This document shows, in pieces, positions 15,844 through 25,019 of a stretch of DNA of 64,000 nt. This DNA is from Nibricoccus aquaticus. Its GTDB lineage: Bacteria; Verrucomicrobiota; Verrucomicrobiia; Opitutales; Opitutaceae. The stretch lies in the NCBI RefSeq assembly GCF_002310495.1, contig NZ_CP023344.1:3799501-3863500 (forward strand). The letters run 5' to 3'. The notes under the pieces are model-generated. The model did not search any database. It had not been told where the DNA came from and saw only the letters and a program-made list of their open reading frames with translations. Every line of letters starts with the position of its first letter. Positions within the stretch are counted from its first letter, which is position 1. A program made the position numbers and the translations under genes.

Positions 15844-16991
15844 CAGGGTTTCACCACGTTGGCGGGGGGGATGAGTTCGGTGGCGACTTCGGTGAGGGCG
15901 GCGAGGAGGGCGTGCCAGTCGGACTCGGTGGTGTCCCAGCCGGAGCTGATGCGGATGACGCGGCGGGACTCGTCGATGGAGAGGCCGAGGGCGGTGAGGA
16001 CGTGGGACGGGCCTGCTTTACCGGTGGCGCAGGCGGAGCCGGTGGAGACTTGGAAGCCGCGTTTATCGAGCTTGGCGACCCAGCGGGCGTTTTCGACGTG
16101 GGGGAGGAGGAGCGAGATGGTGTTCCAGAGTCGGTCGGCATCCGGGCAGAGGATACGGGAGCCGGTGATGGCGGAGACGATGGCGCGTTCGAAGTGGTTG
16201 CGGAGATGGAGGCGGGATTCTTCGAGGAAGACTTTGGTTTGTTCGGCGTCGGCGAGGGCAGCGGCGAGGGCGCAGATGGAGGGGACGTCCTCGGTGCCGG
16301 CGCGGTGGGCGTTTTCTTGGGAGCCGCCGGACTGGGCGGAGAAGGACTCGGATTGGTCGGGGAAGACGAGGAGGCCGGTGGCTTTGGGTCCGCCGAATTT
16401 ATGAGCCGAGGCGATGAGCCAGCCGGTGGCGCCGAGGCCGGAGGCGGGGAGTTTGCCGAGCCATTGAGTGGCGTCGCAGAGGAATGGAATGTGTCGGGCG
16501 GCGCAGAGTGCGGCGATCTCGCGCCAGGGCTGGAGGACGCCGGTTTCGTTATTGGCGGCCATGACGGCGAGGGCGGAGGGAGGTGTGTCGGAAGAGAAAA
16601 GCGTGGCGAGGGCGTCGAGGCGGATGAGGCCGGCGGGGGTGAGGGGGAGGAAGTCGATGCGGTCGGGGAAGTGGCGGCGGGCGGCTTCGAGGACGGCGGG
16701 GTGTTCGGTGGGGTTGAGGGCGATGCGGGCGGCGGGCGGGAGGGTGCGTGCCCAGTGATCGAATACGGTGTGGGCGCCTTCGGTGGCGCCGGAGTTGAAG
16801 AGGAGGCGGGCGGGGGGGCAGCCGAGGAACTCGGCGGTGCGTTCGCGGGCGGCGTCGAGGCGGAGGCGGGCACGGGCGCCGTCGCGGGTGGGGCTGGAGG
16901 GGTTGTGCCAGGCTTCGTCGGAGAGGCGCAGCCAGGTCTCGCGCGCGATGGGCGCGAGGGGGGCGGTGGCGTTGTGGTCGAAGTAAGGCAT
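15843..16991 (-). CDS. Cysteine desulfurase, NifS/IscS class
   Basis: This PLP-dependent enzyme removes sulfur from cysteine as a persulfide for Fe-S clusters or thio-cofactors. The PLP lysine is K198 in [10 protein letters not shown], and the cofactor-stacking histidine is in NPTEHP. The catalytic cysteine is C321 in [17 protein letters not shown], a class I loop. The start at [12 protein letters not shown] matches the family. Thirteen upstream codons come partly from a 7-nt repeat and were excluded. At 382 residues it is full length. No scaffold gene such as iscU lies nearby. The gene is coupled to recF. Confidence 0.93.
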   Translation of the reverse strand: MPYFDHNATAPLAPIARETWLRLSDEAWHNPSSPTRDGARARLRLDAARERTAEFLGCPPARLLFNSGATEGAHTVFDHWARTLPPAARIALNPTEHPAVLEAARRHFPDRIDFLPLTPAGLIRLDALATLFSSDTPPSALAVMAANNETGVLQPWREIAALCAARHIPFLCDATQWLGKLPASGLGATGWLIASAHKFGGPKATGLLVFPDQSESFSAQSGGSQENAHRAGTEDVPSICALAAALADAEQTKVFLEESRLHLRNHFERAIVSAITGSRILCPDADRLWNTISLLLPHVENARWVAKLDKRGFQVSTGSACATGKAGPSHVLTALGLSIDESRRVIRISSGWDTTESDWHALLAALTEVATELIPPANVVKP

Positions 16992-17016
16992 CGCACGCGC
17001 GGCAGACGCGCGTGAA

Positions 17017-17051
17017 TGACCAGTGACCAATGACCAGTGATCAGTGAAGGA
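17017..17051. repeat. 7-nt array TGACCAG
   Basis: Five consecutive 7-nt units starting with TGA (TGACCAG, TGACCAA, TGATCAG and a final TGAAGGA) lie in the divergent gap between the cysteine desulfurase and gmhA, where promoters for both genes would be expected. Confidence 0.85.
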
Positions 17052-17137
17052 GGAAAATCGGAGATGCCGCCGAGTGTGAATCGTGCGGAATTTTCGCTTC
17101 GCGTTGGGGCGGAGGTTCTATTCAACAGGGCTCATCC

Positions 17138-17692
17138 ATGAGTCTTGAAAAATCCCTGGCCGCGACGGTGAGTGTGTTGCAATCGCTGACGACGATCAGC
17201 GTGGAGATCGAGCAGGCGAACGAGTTGATCTCGGCGACGTTGAAGGCGGGCGGGAAGCTGCTGATCTGCGGGAACGGCGGGAGCGCGGCGGAGGCGCAGC
17301 ATTTTTCCACGGAGCTGGTGGGACGGTATTTTAAGAACAGGAAATCGTTGCCGGCGATTTCGCTGACCGCGGACGGGACGTTGATCTCGTGCATCTGCAA
17401 TGACTATGGGTGGGAGTCGGCTTTTTCGCGGCAGGTGGAAGGGCTGGGCGTCGCGGGGGATCTGGTGATCGTGATCAGCACGAGCGGGAACTCGGCGAAC
17501 ATCCTGGCGGCGCTCAAGGCGGCGCAGGCGATGGGGCTGAAGAGTGTGGCGCTGCTGGGGCGGAGCGGCGGGAAGGCGAAGGGGATGGCGACGGTGGATG
17601 TGATCGTACCCGGTGAGTCAGGGCGGGCGGCGCAGGAGGCGCATTTGTTTTTGATCCATCATTTCTGCGACAAGATCGACGCGGAGAATTGA
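17138..17692 (+). CDS. gmhA: Phosphoheptose isomerase, SIS domain
   Basis: GmhA converts sedoheptulose 7-phosphate to D-glycero-D-manno-heptose 7-phosphate, the first step toward LPS inner-core heptose. The SIS domain is complete in 184 residues, with GKLLICGNGGSAAEAQHF near residues 38-55, ELVGRY, the phosphate-binding VISTSGNSANI and the C-terminal HLFLIHHFCDKID with zinc-site histidines. Other heptose genes are not in the window. Two glycosyltransferase genes follow, which fits an LPS or surface-glycan role. Confidence 0.92.
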   Translation: MSLEKSLAATVSVLQSLTTISVEIEQANELISATLKAGGKLLICGNGGSAAEAQHFSTELVGRYFKNRKSLPAISLTADGTLISCICNDYGWESAFSRQVEGLGVAGDLVIVISTSGNSANILAALKAAQAMGLKSVALLGRSGGKAKGMATVDVIVPGESGRAAQEAHLFLIHHFCDKIDAEN

Positions 17693-17717
17693 GGAGTCGG
17701 GCCGGAGAGAGGCGGCA

Positions 17718-18860
17718 TCAGGCCATGAAGGCAAAGAGCTGCGCGCGGAGTTTTTCCAGGTCGAGGTGCTGACGGGCAAAGGCGGTGGCGGCGTGGGAGG
17801 CAGTGAGCCAGTGGCCGGGGGCGTCGTGGAGGCGGGTGAGCGTGGCGAGCACGTCTTCTTGTTGGGCGACGAGGGAGGCGGCGGGGCTGCCGACTTGAAG
17901 GAGGAAGTCGTGCGTGGCGGTGCCTTCTGTGTGCGGGGCGATGACGGGGAGGCCGGCGGCGAGGTAATCGGAAATGCGCGCGGGCACGGAGTAGCGCCAG
18001 GGTGTGGAGGCTTCGTGGAGGACGGGGAGCAGGGCAACGGATGCGGCGCGGAGCGTCTCGACGAGTTTCTCTTGAGGAACGACGCCGAGCGGGCGGAGGC
18101 AGGCGCGCACGGAGGGCGGGATGCCGTCGAGGTCTTTGCCCATGTAAACGAGCTCGGTGTGCGGGTGGGTTTGCTGGAATTGTTTCCAGGCGGGCAGAAA
18201 GATGTGTTCGAGAAAACCGGTTTTGCCGGCGTACATGGCGCCGCTAATCAGCACCTGCCAAGGAGCGGGGTTGTCGGCGGGAGGCTGGCGGTCGAGCGGA
18301 CTGAAGCCTGCGGGGATGGGCCAGATGAGCGTGTCGGCGGTGGTAAAAGGACGGATGAGGTCGTGTAACCGGTTGCTCACGACAACGAGGGACTGGGCGC
18401 GGCTGAGCAGCCAGCACAAGTGCGGAGTGGCGGATGGACTGAGCTCATCGTTGTCGAGGAGCAGGTCCATGAGGTGGAGCGTGAAGCGTTTGAGGTTGCC
18501 GGTGTCGAGTGCTCGGCGGGCGAATTCGGCGGTGGGCTCGTCGTAAACGACTACGTGGAGGCTGGTGATGGTGTTTTCAGCGACGGCTTTTTGAGTCTGG
18601 GCGATCCAGGGAGAACGGCGCAGGAGGCCGGGGAGAACGACTTTTCGCCAGCCACGTTGCACGAAGCGGGCACCTCTTGCCCAAGGCCAGTTCGAGTCAC
18701 CTCTGGCGTACTCGACGGGAAAGGTGGGTGGGACGGGAAAGCGCCCGGTACGAAAATAAAGCTGGCGCACGTGTGCGGCCTCTTGCGCGTAAATGCGACG
18801 AAGCACGACGGAGGTGCCGTCCATTTCTCCCAAGGGAAGATGATAGATGAGTGCGCGCAT
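17718..18860 (-). CDS. Glycosyltransferase, probable GT4-like
   Basis: This protein of 380 residues has a two-domain layout of GT-B glycosyltransferases. The C-terminal half carries the pattern VLISGAMYAGKTGFLEH, then ELVYMGKDLDG, PLGVVPQEKLVETLRAASVALLPV and SVPARISDYLAAGLPVIAP, the last resembling the nucleotide-sugar-binding region of GT4 enzymes. The usual EX7E motif is not clear, so the family call is tentative. Neighbouring gmhA and a GT61 protein suggest LPS or surface polysaccharide assembly. It is convergent with gmhA. Confidence 0.68.
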   Translation of the reverse strand: MRALIYHLPLGEMDGTSVVLRRIYAQEAAHVRQLYFRTGRFPVPPTFPVEYARGDSNWPWARGARFVQRGWRKVVLPGLLRRSPWIAQTQKAVAENTITSLHVVVYDEPTAEFARRALDTGNLKRFTLHLMDLLLDNDELSPSATPHLCWLLSRAQSLVVVSNRLHDLIRPFTTADTLIWPIPAGFSPLDRQPPADNPAPWQVLISGAMYAGKTGFLEHIFLPAWKQFQQTHPHTELVYMGKDLDGIPPSVRACLRPLGVVPQEKLVETLRAASVALLPVLHEASTPWRYSVPARISDYLAAGLPVIAPHTEGTATHDFLLQVGSPAASLVAQQEDVLATLTRLHDAPGHWLTASHAATAFARQHLDLEKLRAQLFAFMA

Positions 18861-19023
18861 GGCTGCCGGAAGAATGGGATGGTGTATGAAAAATGCGGGC
18901 GGTTCCTGCCAGAGGAATGATTGGTGTTACTTAAACGCGGATACATGCCAGCATTTTGCGGACCTGATAGCGCTCGCTTTTCAAAGCGGGTGCGGGCTGT
19001 CATGAGCGCCGACAACCTGAGCC

Positions 19024-20196
19024 ATGATTTCACGCCGACTTAAACGACCGCTTTCCCGCCTGCTTGGGTGGGGGCCCTGGAGTTCACGGTTGATCGGGCC
19101 GCCGAAGGCCGGGGTGATGGATGCGCCGGTGAGCGACGCGAAGGCGGGCATCGTGGCTGTGCGCGAGCTGGAGGGGGGCCATGCGCATCCGCCCGCACCG
19201 GTGTCGGCCGACTGGGCGTGGATCGAGCCGGAGTTGCTGACGGAGCTGCATCGGACGCTGTGCCCGGAGATCAAGGCGCTGCGGATCGGGCATTTTCGCA
19301 ATGTGCGCTATTTTCAGCCGACGTTTGCGGTGATCGATGCGAGGGACCGCATCTTGCACGATTTCTCGCAAGGATGGGAAGATGGCGCGCGAGGGGGGAA
19401 CTACGCGTTTGAAGAAGTGCGTTTGAAGAAGCCGCTGAGGTTAAGCGGGCGGTCGCTGCTGCTGGATGTGCGGACGCACTCGCAGAATTATTTTCACTGG
19501 TTGATGGAGGCGCTGCCGCGGGTGGAGCTGGCGCGGGCGGCGGGGTGGCGGGCGGAGGATTTCGATCACGTGCTGGTGTCGGGCGCGCGGAAGCCGTTTC
19601 ACCGGGAAACGCTGGCGATGGCCGGGATCGATGCGGCGAGAATCGTGGACACGGGGGCGCATCCACATATCGAATGCGAGGAGCTAGTGGCGGTGAGCGA
19701 TCTGCGGATGTTCGCGTATGACGCGACGATCGCTGCGCTGAGAAAATTTTATGCGGCGGAGATCGCGGCGGGCGCGGGGAAGGCGGGGCGGAGGATTTTC
19801 GTGAGCCGGGCGGACGCGACGAGCCGGGTGATTGTGAACGAGGATGAGTTGTTTGCGAAGCTGGAGCCGCTGGGTTTTGCCCGGGTGATTCTTGGGTCGA
19901 AGAGTGTGGCGGAGCAGGCGGCGTTGTTCGCGGAGGCCGAGGTCGTGGTGGCGCCACATGGCGCGGCGTTATCGAATCTCGTGTTTTGCCGGAGGGGTGC
20001 GCTGGTGGTGGAAATTCATTATCCACGCTACACGCTGGGGCTGTACTGGCAGATCGCACAGCGGCTGGGGCTGCGCTATGGCGCGGTGCGCGGGCGGGTG
20101 GTGGCGGGGGCGGAGAGTGGTGATCCGCGGCAGGCGAATATGTCGGTGGATGCGGCGGGTGCGGCGGCGTATGTGGCGGACGTGTTACGCGGGTGA
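19024..20196 (+). CDS. Glycosyltransferase family 61 protein (DUF563)
   Basis: This is a 390-residue member of the GT61/DUF563 family. The typical landmarks are NYFHWLMEALPR near residue 157, RRIFVSRADATSRVIVNEDE, the GFARVIL segment and AEAEVVVAPHGAALSNLVFC, followed by VVEIHYP. Bacterial members are presumed glycosyltransferases of surface glycans. Donor and acceptor are unknown. The N-terminal 60 residues are variable, with no signal peptide. It is divergent from the preceding glycosyltransferase across 163 bases in which I see no special element, and a strong terminator follows. Confidence 0.85.
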   Translation: MISRRLKRPLSRLLGWGPWSSRLIGPPKAGVMDAPVSDAKAGIVAVRELEGGHAHPPAPVSADWAWIEPELLTELHRTLCPEIKALRIGHFRNVRYFQPTFAVIDARDRILHDFSQGWEDGARGGNYAFEEVRLKKPLRLSGRSLLLDVRTHSQNYFHWLMEALPRVELARAAGWRAEDFDHVLVSGARKPFHRETLAMAGIDAARIVDTGAHPHIECEELVAVSDLRMFAYDATIAALRKFYAAEIAAGAGKAGRRIFVSRADATSRVIVNEDELFAKLEPLGFARVILGSKSVAEQAALFAEAEVVVAPHGAALSNLVFCRRGALVVEIHYPRYTLGLYWQIAQRLGLRYGAVRGRVVAGAESGDPRQANMSVDAAGAAAYVADVLRG

Positions 20197-20227
20197 CGGG
20201 CGGGCGGTAGCAGAACAAGTGGGCATG

Positions 20228-20258
20228 AAAAACCCCGCGCTTGGATGCGCGGGGTTTT
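20228..20258. terminator. Bidirectional rho-independent terminator
   Basis: A hairpin with CCCCGCGC paired to GCGCGGGG around a six-base loop is flanked by an A run on the left and a T run on the right. It can end both the plus-strand GT61 gene and the minus-strand gpmI gene. Confidence 0.92.
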
Positions 20259-20292
20259 GATTTGGATATGCTGAACGGAGGAAGCGCGCGGG

Positions 20293-21885
20293 TTAACTAG
20301 CGATCAGGCTCTGGCCGGTCATCTCGGCGGGTTTGGGGAGGCCCATGAGGTCGAGGACGGTGGGGGCGATGTCGGCGAGGCGGCCGCCGGAGCGCATCTT
20401 GGTTTTTCCCACGGAGTAGCCTTCGCCGATGACGAAGACTTCGACGAGGTTGAGCGTATGCGCGGTGTGGGGACCGTTGGCGACGGGGTCCCACATCTGC
20501 TCGGCGTTACCGTGGTCGGCGCAGACGACGGCGCGGCCGCCCATTTGGGAGACAGCGGCGAGGAGTTCGCCGACGCCGGCGTCGGTGGCTTCGACGGCTT
20601 TGATGGTGGCGGGGAGAGAGCCGGTGTGGCCGACCATGTCGGGATTGGCGAAGTTGACGACGACGAGGCCGTACTTGCCGGAGAGGATGGCGGCTTTGGA
20701 GAGGCTGGTGACCTCGGCGGCGGACATCTCGGGCTGAAGGTCGTAGGTGGCGACCTTCGGACTTGAGGGGCAGGCGCGGTCTTCGCCGGGGAAGGGTGTG
20801 CCACGGTAGTTGTTAAAGAAGAAGGTGACGTGCGGGTTCTTCTCGGTCTCGGCGCAGCGGAACTGCGGGATGCCGGCGTCGGCGACGACAGCGCCGAGGA
20901 TGTTTTTGAGGGACTCGGGCTTGGGCGAGATAACGTTAACCGGGAGACCGGCTTCGTACTCGGTCATCGTGGCGTAGTAGAGATCGAGCTTGGGGCCGCG
21001 ATCGAAGTCTTTGAACCCGTCGATGACGAAAGCCTTGGTGATCTCGCGGGGGCGGTCGCCGCGATAGTTGTAGAAGAGGACGGCGTCGCCGTTGGCGAAG
21101 GTGGCGAGCGGTTTGCCGTCGGCACCGAGTATCCAGGTGGCGGGCACAAACTCGTCGCCCTTTTGCGTCTCGCTGAGCGGCTTGTCGTAATAGGACTGGA
21201 CGGCGGCGGTGGCGCTGGTGGCGGTGGCGACGGAGCTGCGGCCGGCGAGCATGTCGTAGGCTTTTTGTACGCGTTCCCAGCGGTTGTCGCGGTCCATGGC
21301 CCAGAAGCGGCCGCAGACGGTGGCGATTTTGCCGAGGCCGATTTTTGCGGCTTCGGCTTCGATCTGGCGGATGTATTCGAGACCGCCGGTGGGGGCGGTG
21401 TCGCGGCCGTCGGTGAAGCTGTGGATGAACACCTGTGCGGGCGTGAGGCCGTCTTCCTTCGCCTGGCGCAGAATGCCGTAGAGGTGCTCCAACATGCCGT
21501 GAACGCCGCCGTCGGAGGCGATGCCCATGACGTGGAGTTTGGCACCGGGTTTCGCTTTCACGCGGGCGACGGCGGTTTTCCAGACGGGGTTCTGTGCGAG
21601 GCGTTTTTCGGAGAAGAGTTTGTTCAGGCGGACGAGCTCTTGATCGACGATGCGGCCGGCGCCGATGTTTTCGTGACCGACTTCGGAGTTGCCCATCTGG
21701 CCGTCGGGTAGGCCGACATCGAGGCCGCTGGCGGAGACGAGCGCGTGCGGGTAAGCGGCGTGGAGTTTGTCGTCGGCGGCTTTCTTCGCGAGGTGGACGG
21801 CGTTGAAGGCGTTTTGGTCGGCGTGGGGGTTTTTGCCCCAGCCGTCGCGGATGATGAGAAGAACGGGTTTGCGCGGAGTGCTCAT
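20293..21885 (-). CDS. gpmI: 2,3-bisphosphoglycerate-independent phosphoglycerate mutase
   Basis: GpmI interconverts 3- and 2-phosphoglycerate in glycolysis and gluconeogenesis. It belongs to the alkaline phosphatase superfamily and needs manganese. The first metal aspartate is D14 in IIRDGWG, and the phosphorylated serine is S67 in GQMGNSEVGH. Later metal-site motifs include HSFTDGRDT, VNFANPDMVGHTG and CADHGNAE. At 530 residues it is full length. The ATG that begins STPRKPVLL was preferred over one 60 bases upstream because it gives the normal N-terminus. It is transcribed alone, ending at a bidirectional terminator. Confidence 0.95.
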   Translation of the reverse strand: MSTPRKPVLLIIRDGWGKNPHADQNAFNAVHLAKKAADDKLHAAYPHALVSASGLDVGLPDGQMGNSEVGHENIGAGRIVDQELVRLNKLFSEKRLAQNPVWKTAVARVKAKPGAKLHVMGIASDGGVHGMLEHLYGILRQAKEDGLTPAQVFIHSFTDGRDTAPTGGLEYIRQIEAEAAKIGLGKIATVCGRFWAMDRDNRWERVQKAYDMLAGRSSVATATSATAAVQSYYDKPLSETQKGDEFVPATWILGADGKPLATFANGDAVLFYNYRGDRPREITKAFVIDGFKDFDRGPKLDLYYATMTEYEAGLPVNVISPKPESLKNILGAVVADAGIPQFRCAETEKNPHVTFFFNNYRGTPFPGEDRACPSSPKVATYDLQPEMSAAEVTSLSKAAILSGKYGLVVVNFANPDMVGHTGSLPATIKAVEATDAGVGELLAAVSQMGGRAVVCADHGNAEQMWDPVANGPHTAHTLNLVEVFVIGEGYSVGKTKMRSGGRLADIAPTVLDLMGLPKPAEMTGQSLIAS

Positions 21886-22026
21886 GGTGAAAGTCGGATG
21901 TTCACGCATGAAGACGGCGGGGCGGAGGCAAAAGGCAAAACTCAACTGGGGCGGGAGGTGAGGGAGTGCGGCGGGTGATAACGCGCATTAAAATTCCGGA
22001 GAATGTGCATTGGCTGATCGGGTTAA

Positions 22027-22920
22027 TCAGCGGCGCGCGGGGGATTTGAGGTGGGCGGGGAGGAATTCGGCGAAGGCTTTGGCGGCGCGGCTGAGCGGGC
22101 GGGTGTTGTGGTGGATGAGGGCGATCTGGCGGACGGGCTTTTCCTTGAGGGTTCGGTAGGTCACGCCGTCGAAGCCGTCGGCGCGTAGTGCCATGGCGGG
22201 CACGAGGGAGATGCCGAGACCGGCGGCGACGAAGGCGTGGACGGTTTCGATCTGGGCGCTGCGGAAACTCACGTTGGGCGCGAAGCCGCGGGACTGGCAG
22301 AACTGGAGGGCCTGACCGCCGAGGCAGTGGCTCTCCTGCATGACGATGAAGGGCTCCTTTTCCAGATCGGCAGCGGAAAGCGTGCGTTTGCGCGTGAGCG
22401 GGTGTTCAGAGGGGAGGGCGAGCCAGAGAGGTTCGATGAACAGTTCGCGGCTGATGACACGGCGGCCTTCAGCGGGGGCGCTGATGATGGCGAGATCGAG
22501 ATCCTTGCTGTCGATGGCACGGCCGAGGTTGGCGGTGGTGTCTTCGTGGATGGATACCTCGATGCCGGGGTGGCGCGCGCCAAAGGCTTTGAGCAGGGCG
22601 GGGAGCAGGTAGGGCGCGACGGTGGGCAGCGCGCCGAGCTCGACTTTGCCGCGGACGAGACCGCGGACGTCGCGCATTTTTTCGCGGGCGGCTTCGAGTT
22701 CGTCGATGACGCGCTCGGCGTGGTGGAGGAAAAGCTCGCCGGCGGGCGTGATGGCGAACTCGCGTTTGTTTCGCTCGAAGAGTTTTTCGCCGAGTTCGTC
22801 TTCCAGCTTCATGATCTGCTGGCTGAGCGAAGGCTGGGCGACGTGGCAGCGTTCGGCGGCGCGGGAGAAATTTTTCGTCTGGGCGACGGCGAGGAAGTAG
22901 CGGAGCTGGTGGATTTCCAT
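22027..22920 (-). CDS. oxyR: OxyR, LysR-type peroxide sensor
   Basis: OxyR is a LysR-type regulator that senses hydrogen peroxide through a disulfide. The N-terminal helix-turn-helix includes FSRAAERCHVAQPSLSQQI at residues 18-36. The redox cysteines are C199 in ESHCLGGQ and C208 in LQFCQ, the same numbers and spacing as the E. coli protein. At 297 residues it is full length. It is divergent from katA, and a four-box OxyR operator begins 2 bases before its start codon, so it probably represses itself while activating katA. The two cysteines together with the operator make this more than a generic LysR call. Confidence 0.93.
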   Translation of the reverse strand: MEIHQLRYFLAVAQTKNFSRAAERCHVAQPSLSQQIMKLEDELGEKLFERNKREFAITPAGELFLHHAERVIDELEAAREKMRDVRGLVRGKVELGALPTVAPYLLPALLKAFGARHPGIEVSIHEDTTANLGRAIDSKDLDLAIISAPAEGRRVISRELFIEPLWLALPSEHPLTRKRTLSAADLEKEPFIVMQESHCLGGQALQFCQSRGFAPNVSFRSAQIETVHAFVAAGLGISLVPAMALRADGFDGVTYRTLKEKPVRQIALIHHNTRPLSRAAKAFAEFLPAHLKSPARR

Positions 22921-22921
22921 G

Positions 22922-22958
22922 ATAGCCGTGGACTATGACCGGCATAGGAACGTTATAT
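22922..22958. promoter_or_regulatory. OxyR operator, four-box
   Basis: The tetranucleotides ATAG, CTAT, ATAG and ATAT lie at 22922, 22933, 22944 and 22955, each separated by exactly seven bases. The known OxyR site is ATAG-N7-CTAT-N7-ATAG-N7-CTAT, so 15 of 16 box positions agree. A TATTAA at 22967-22972 could be the katA minus-10 element, which would put the third box over its minus-35 region, the usual arrangement for OxyR-activated promoters. Confidence 0.88.
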
Positions 22959-22995
22959 TTCAAACCTATTAACGGGGCTGGTAGTCTCGGTGGCC

Positions 22996-24516
22996 ATGTC
23001 GAACGTCTCTACTCCTGTTTCTCTGCAATCCTTCTCGTCGGCTCCCGTGCTGACCACCGCCTCGGGCATCCCGGTTGCGGATAATCAGAACTCACTGACG
23101 GCGGGCCCGCGCGGACCGGTGCTGCTGCAAGATTTTCATCTGCTGGAGAAGCTCGCTCATTTTAACCGCGAGCGCATCCCGGAGCGCGTGGTTCACGCGA
23201 AGGGTTCGGCGGCTTACGGCAAACTGACGATCACGCACGACATCACGAAGTACTCGAAGGCGAAGATCTTTTCCAAGATCGGGAACACCAGCGAGGCGTT
23301 CCTGCGTTTCTCCACAGTCGCGGGGGAGCGCGGTGCGGCGGACGCGGAGCGTGACGTGCGTGGCTTCGCACTGCGTTTCTATACGGAGGAGGGCAACTGG
23401 GACATCGTGGGGAATAACACGCCGGTGTTTTTCATCCGCGATCCGCTGAAGTTTCCGGATTTTATCCACACGCAGAAGCGTGATCCGCAAACGAACCTGA
23501 GGAGCAATGTGGCGGCGTGGGATTTCTGGTCGTTGTCGCCGGAGTCGCTGCACCAGGTGACGATTCTCATGAGCGACCGAGGCATCCCGCAAAATCTGCG
23601 GCAGATGAATGGCTATGGCTCGCACACGTACTCTTTTGTGAACGCGATCGGCGAGCGGTACTGGGTGAAGCTTCACTTCAAGTCGCTCCAGGGGCACGCG
23701 CACTTCACGGATGCGGAGGCGGCGGACGTGGTCGGCAACAATCGAGAATCGTCGCAGGCGGATTTGTTTCATGCGATCGCGGACGGTAATTTCCCGCGCT
23801 GGCGTTTCTGCGTGCAGATCATGACGGACGCGCAGGCGAAGGCGTTTCGTTTCAATCCGTTCGACCTGACGAAGGTATGGCCGCATGGCGAGTTTCCGCT
23901 GATCGACGTGGGGATACTCGAGCTGAACCGTAATCCGCAGAACTACCACGCCGAGGTGGAGCAGGCGGCTTTCTCACCGGCGAATGTGGTTCCCGGTGTC
24001 GGGCACTCGCCGGACAAGGTGCTGCAGTCGCGCATATTTTCCTACGCGGACGCACACCGCTACCGGATCGGGGCGAATTACCAGCAACTGGCGGTCAACG
24101 CTCCGCGGTGCCCGGTTTTCAACTACCAACGCGATGGAGCGATGCGTGTGGATTTCAGCAAGGATGTGTCGCCGAACTATGAGCCGAACTCTTTCGGCGG
24201 GCCCAAGGAGTGTCCGGCGTTCGCGGAACCTCCGCTGCCGCTCGAAGGCGCGGCGGATCGCTACAATCATCGCGAGGGCAACGACGACTACACGCAGCCG
24301 GGAAATCTATTCCGCCTGCTTGCGCCGGACGCGAAGCAGCGGCTGGTGGAAAACATCGGTCGTCACATGACGGGCGTGCCGCGCGAGATCCAGTTGCGCG
24401 CGGTCTGCCATTTTTTCCGCGCCGATCCTGCCTACGGAATGGGCGTCGCGAAGGCGCTGGGCCTGGACATCGGCGAGTTTTTGGCGAAAGCGGCGGGACA
24501 CGCGGCACGCGGTTGA
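22996..24516 (+). CDS. katA: Catalase, monofunctional haem type
   Basis: This catalase breaks down hydrogen peroxide. It has the small-subunit clade architecture in 506 residues. The distal histidine is H67 in [12 protein letters not shown], the distal asparagine is at about 140 in [11 protein letters not shown], and the proximal haem tyrosine is in [14 protein letters not shown]. The ATG was preferred over the GTG six bases upstream. Regulation by OxyR is strongly supported by the operator in the 75-base divergent promoter. Two small ORFs and ferrochelatase follow on the same strand, which would link haem supply to catalase. Confidence 0.95.
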   Translation: MSNVSTPVSLQSFSSAPVLTTASGIPVADNQNSLTAGPRGPVLLQDFHLLEKLAHFNRERIPERVVHAKGSAAYGKLTITHDITKYSKAKIFSKIGNTSEAFLRFSTVAGERGAADAERDVRGFALRFYTEEGNWDIVGNNTPVFFIRDPLKFPDFIHTQKRDPQTNLRSNVAAWDFWSLSPESLHQVTILMSDRGIPQNLRQMNGYGSHTYSFVNAIGERYWVKLHFKSLQGHAHFTDAEAADVVGNNRESSQADLFHAIADGNFPRWRFCVQIMTDAQAKAFRFNPFDLTKVWPHGEFPLIDVGILELNRNPQNYHAEVEQAAFSPANVVPGVGHSPDKVLQSRIFSYADAHRYRIGANYQQLAVNAPRCPVFNYQRDGAMRVDFSKDVSPNYEPNSFGGPKECPAFAEPPLPLEGAADRYNHREGNDDYTQPGNLFRLLAPDAKQRLVENIGRHMTGVPREIQLRAVCHFFRADPAYGMGVAKALGLDIGEFLAKAAGHAARG

Positions 24517-24607
24517 TTTTTCAACGAGCTGAACCGGCGCAGACGGAGCAGGGCCCTCCAACTGGTCAGTTTTTACACCCAAACTCTGATTTTATTCCCT
24601 TCATTTT

Positions 24608-24832
24608 ATGAGCCACTCGTCATCGATCCACTCCCTCCACGCCGATTCGCCTGAAGCGGGTCTGCAACTCGCGCGCCGTCTCGCAGAGCGCCAGCTCGCG
24701 CAAAATCCCGAGACGCCCACGCTCGTCGATATGGCGGCGCATCTGCGCGCGTCGTCGGCACCGCACGTCACTGAACTGGCGGCGCAGTTATTCGCCACAG
24801 TGTCGGCGGCGAATGGACACTGGCGGCGCTGA
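24608..24832 (+). CDS. Small helical protein between katA and hemH
   Basis: This 74-residue hydrophilic protein is not recognised. It is predicted mostly helical from its alanine- and leucine-rich heptad-like stretches, for example AGLQLARRLAERQLAQ and VTELAAQLFATVSAA. It has no signal peptide, cysteine or membrane segment. It lies 91 bases after katA and shares its strand, so it could be part of the OxyR-controlled transcript. The reading frame is convincing by codon use (third-position G and C), but no homologue is known to me. Confidence 0.6.
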   Translation: MSHSSSIHSLHADSPEAGLQLARRLAERQLAQNPETPTLVDMAAHLRASSAPHVTELAAQLFATVSAANGHWRR

Positions 24833-24862
24833 GAGCGACCGCGTTTCCCTCTGTTATTAGTC

Positions 24863-24955
24863 ATGAACACAGCACATGCCACGACAGCTAATCCAGCGCT
24901 CACGTCTGACGAATTACGCGCGGGCTCAGCGCTGTGGCTGATGTTTGGCGGTTGA
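24863..24955 (+). CDS. Possible 30-residue small protein
   Basis: This short frame follows the 74-residue gene by 30 bases. It encodes a product with a polar N-terminus and a hydrophobic end (ELRAGSALWLMFGG). It may be a genuine small protein, a leader peptide for hemH or chance. Only position and codon pattern support it. Confidence 0.3.
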   Translation: MNTAHATTANPALTSDELRAGSALWLMFGG

Positions 24956-25019
24956 GCCTGACAACTGGCCCGGCGCAGGCGTTTGACAGCACCGGGCGAT
25001 TTAAGCCAACTCCCACGCG

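Noticed and set aside
14224-16404. Plus-strand ORF of 726 codons opposite recF and the cysteine desulfurase
   Set aside because: It spans parts of three real minus-strand genes and has low-complexity composition, so it is a shadow.
7248-17051. Short repeat arrays as a possible CRISPR array
   Set aside because: The units are 7-10 bases with no spacers between them, and no cas gene is present.
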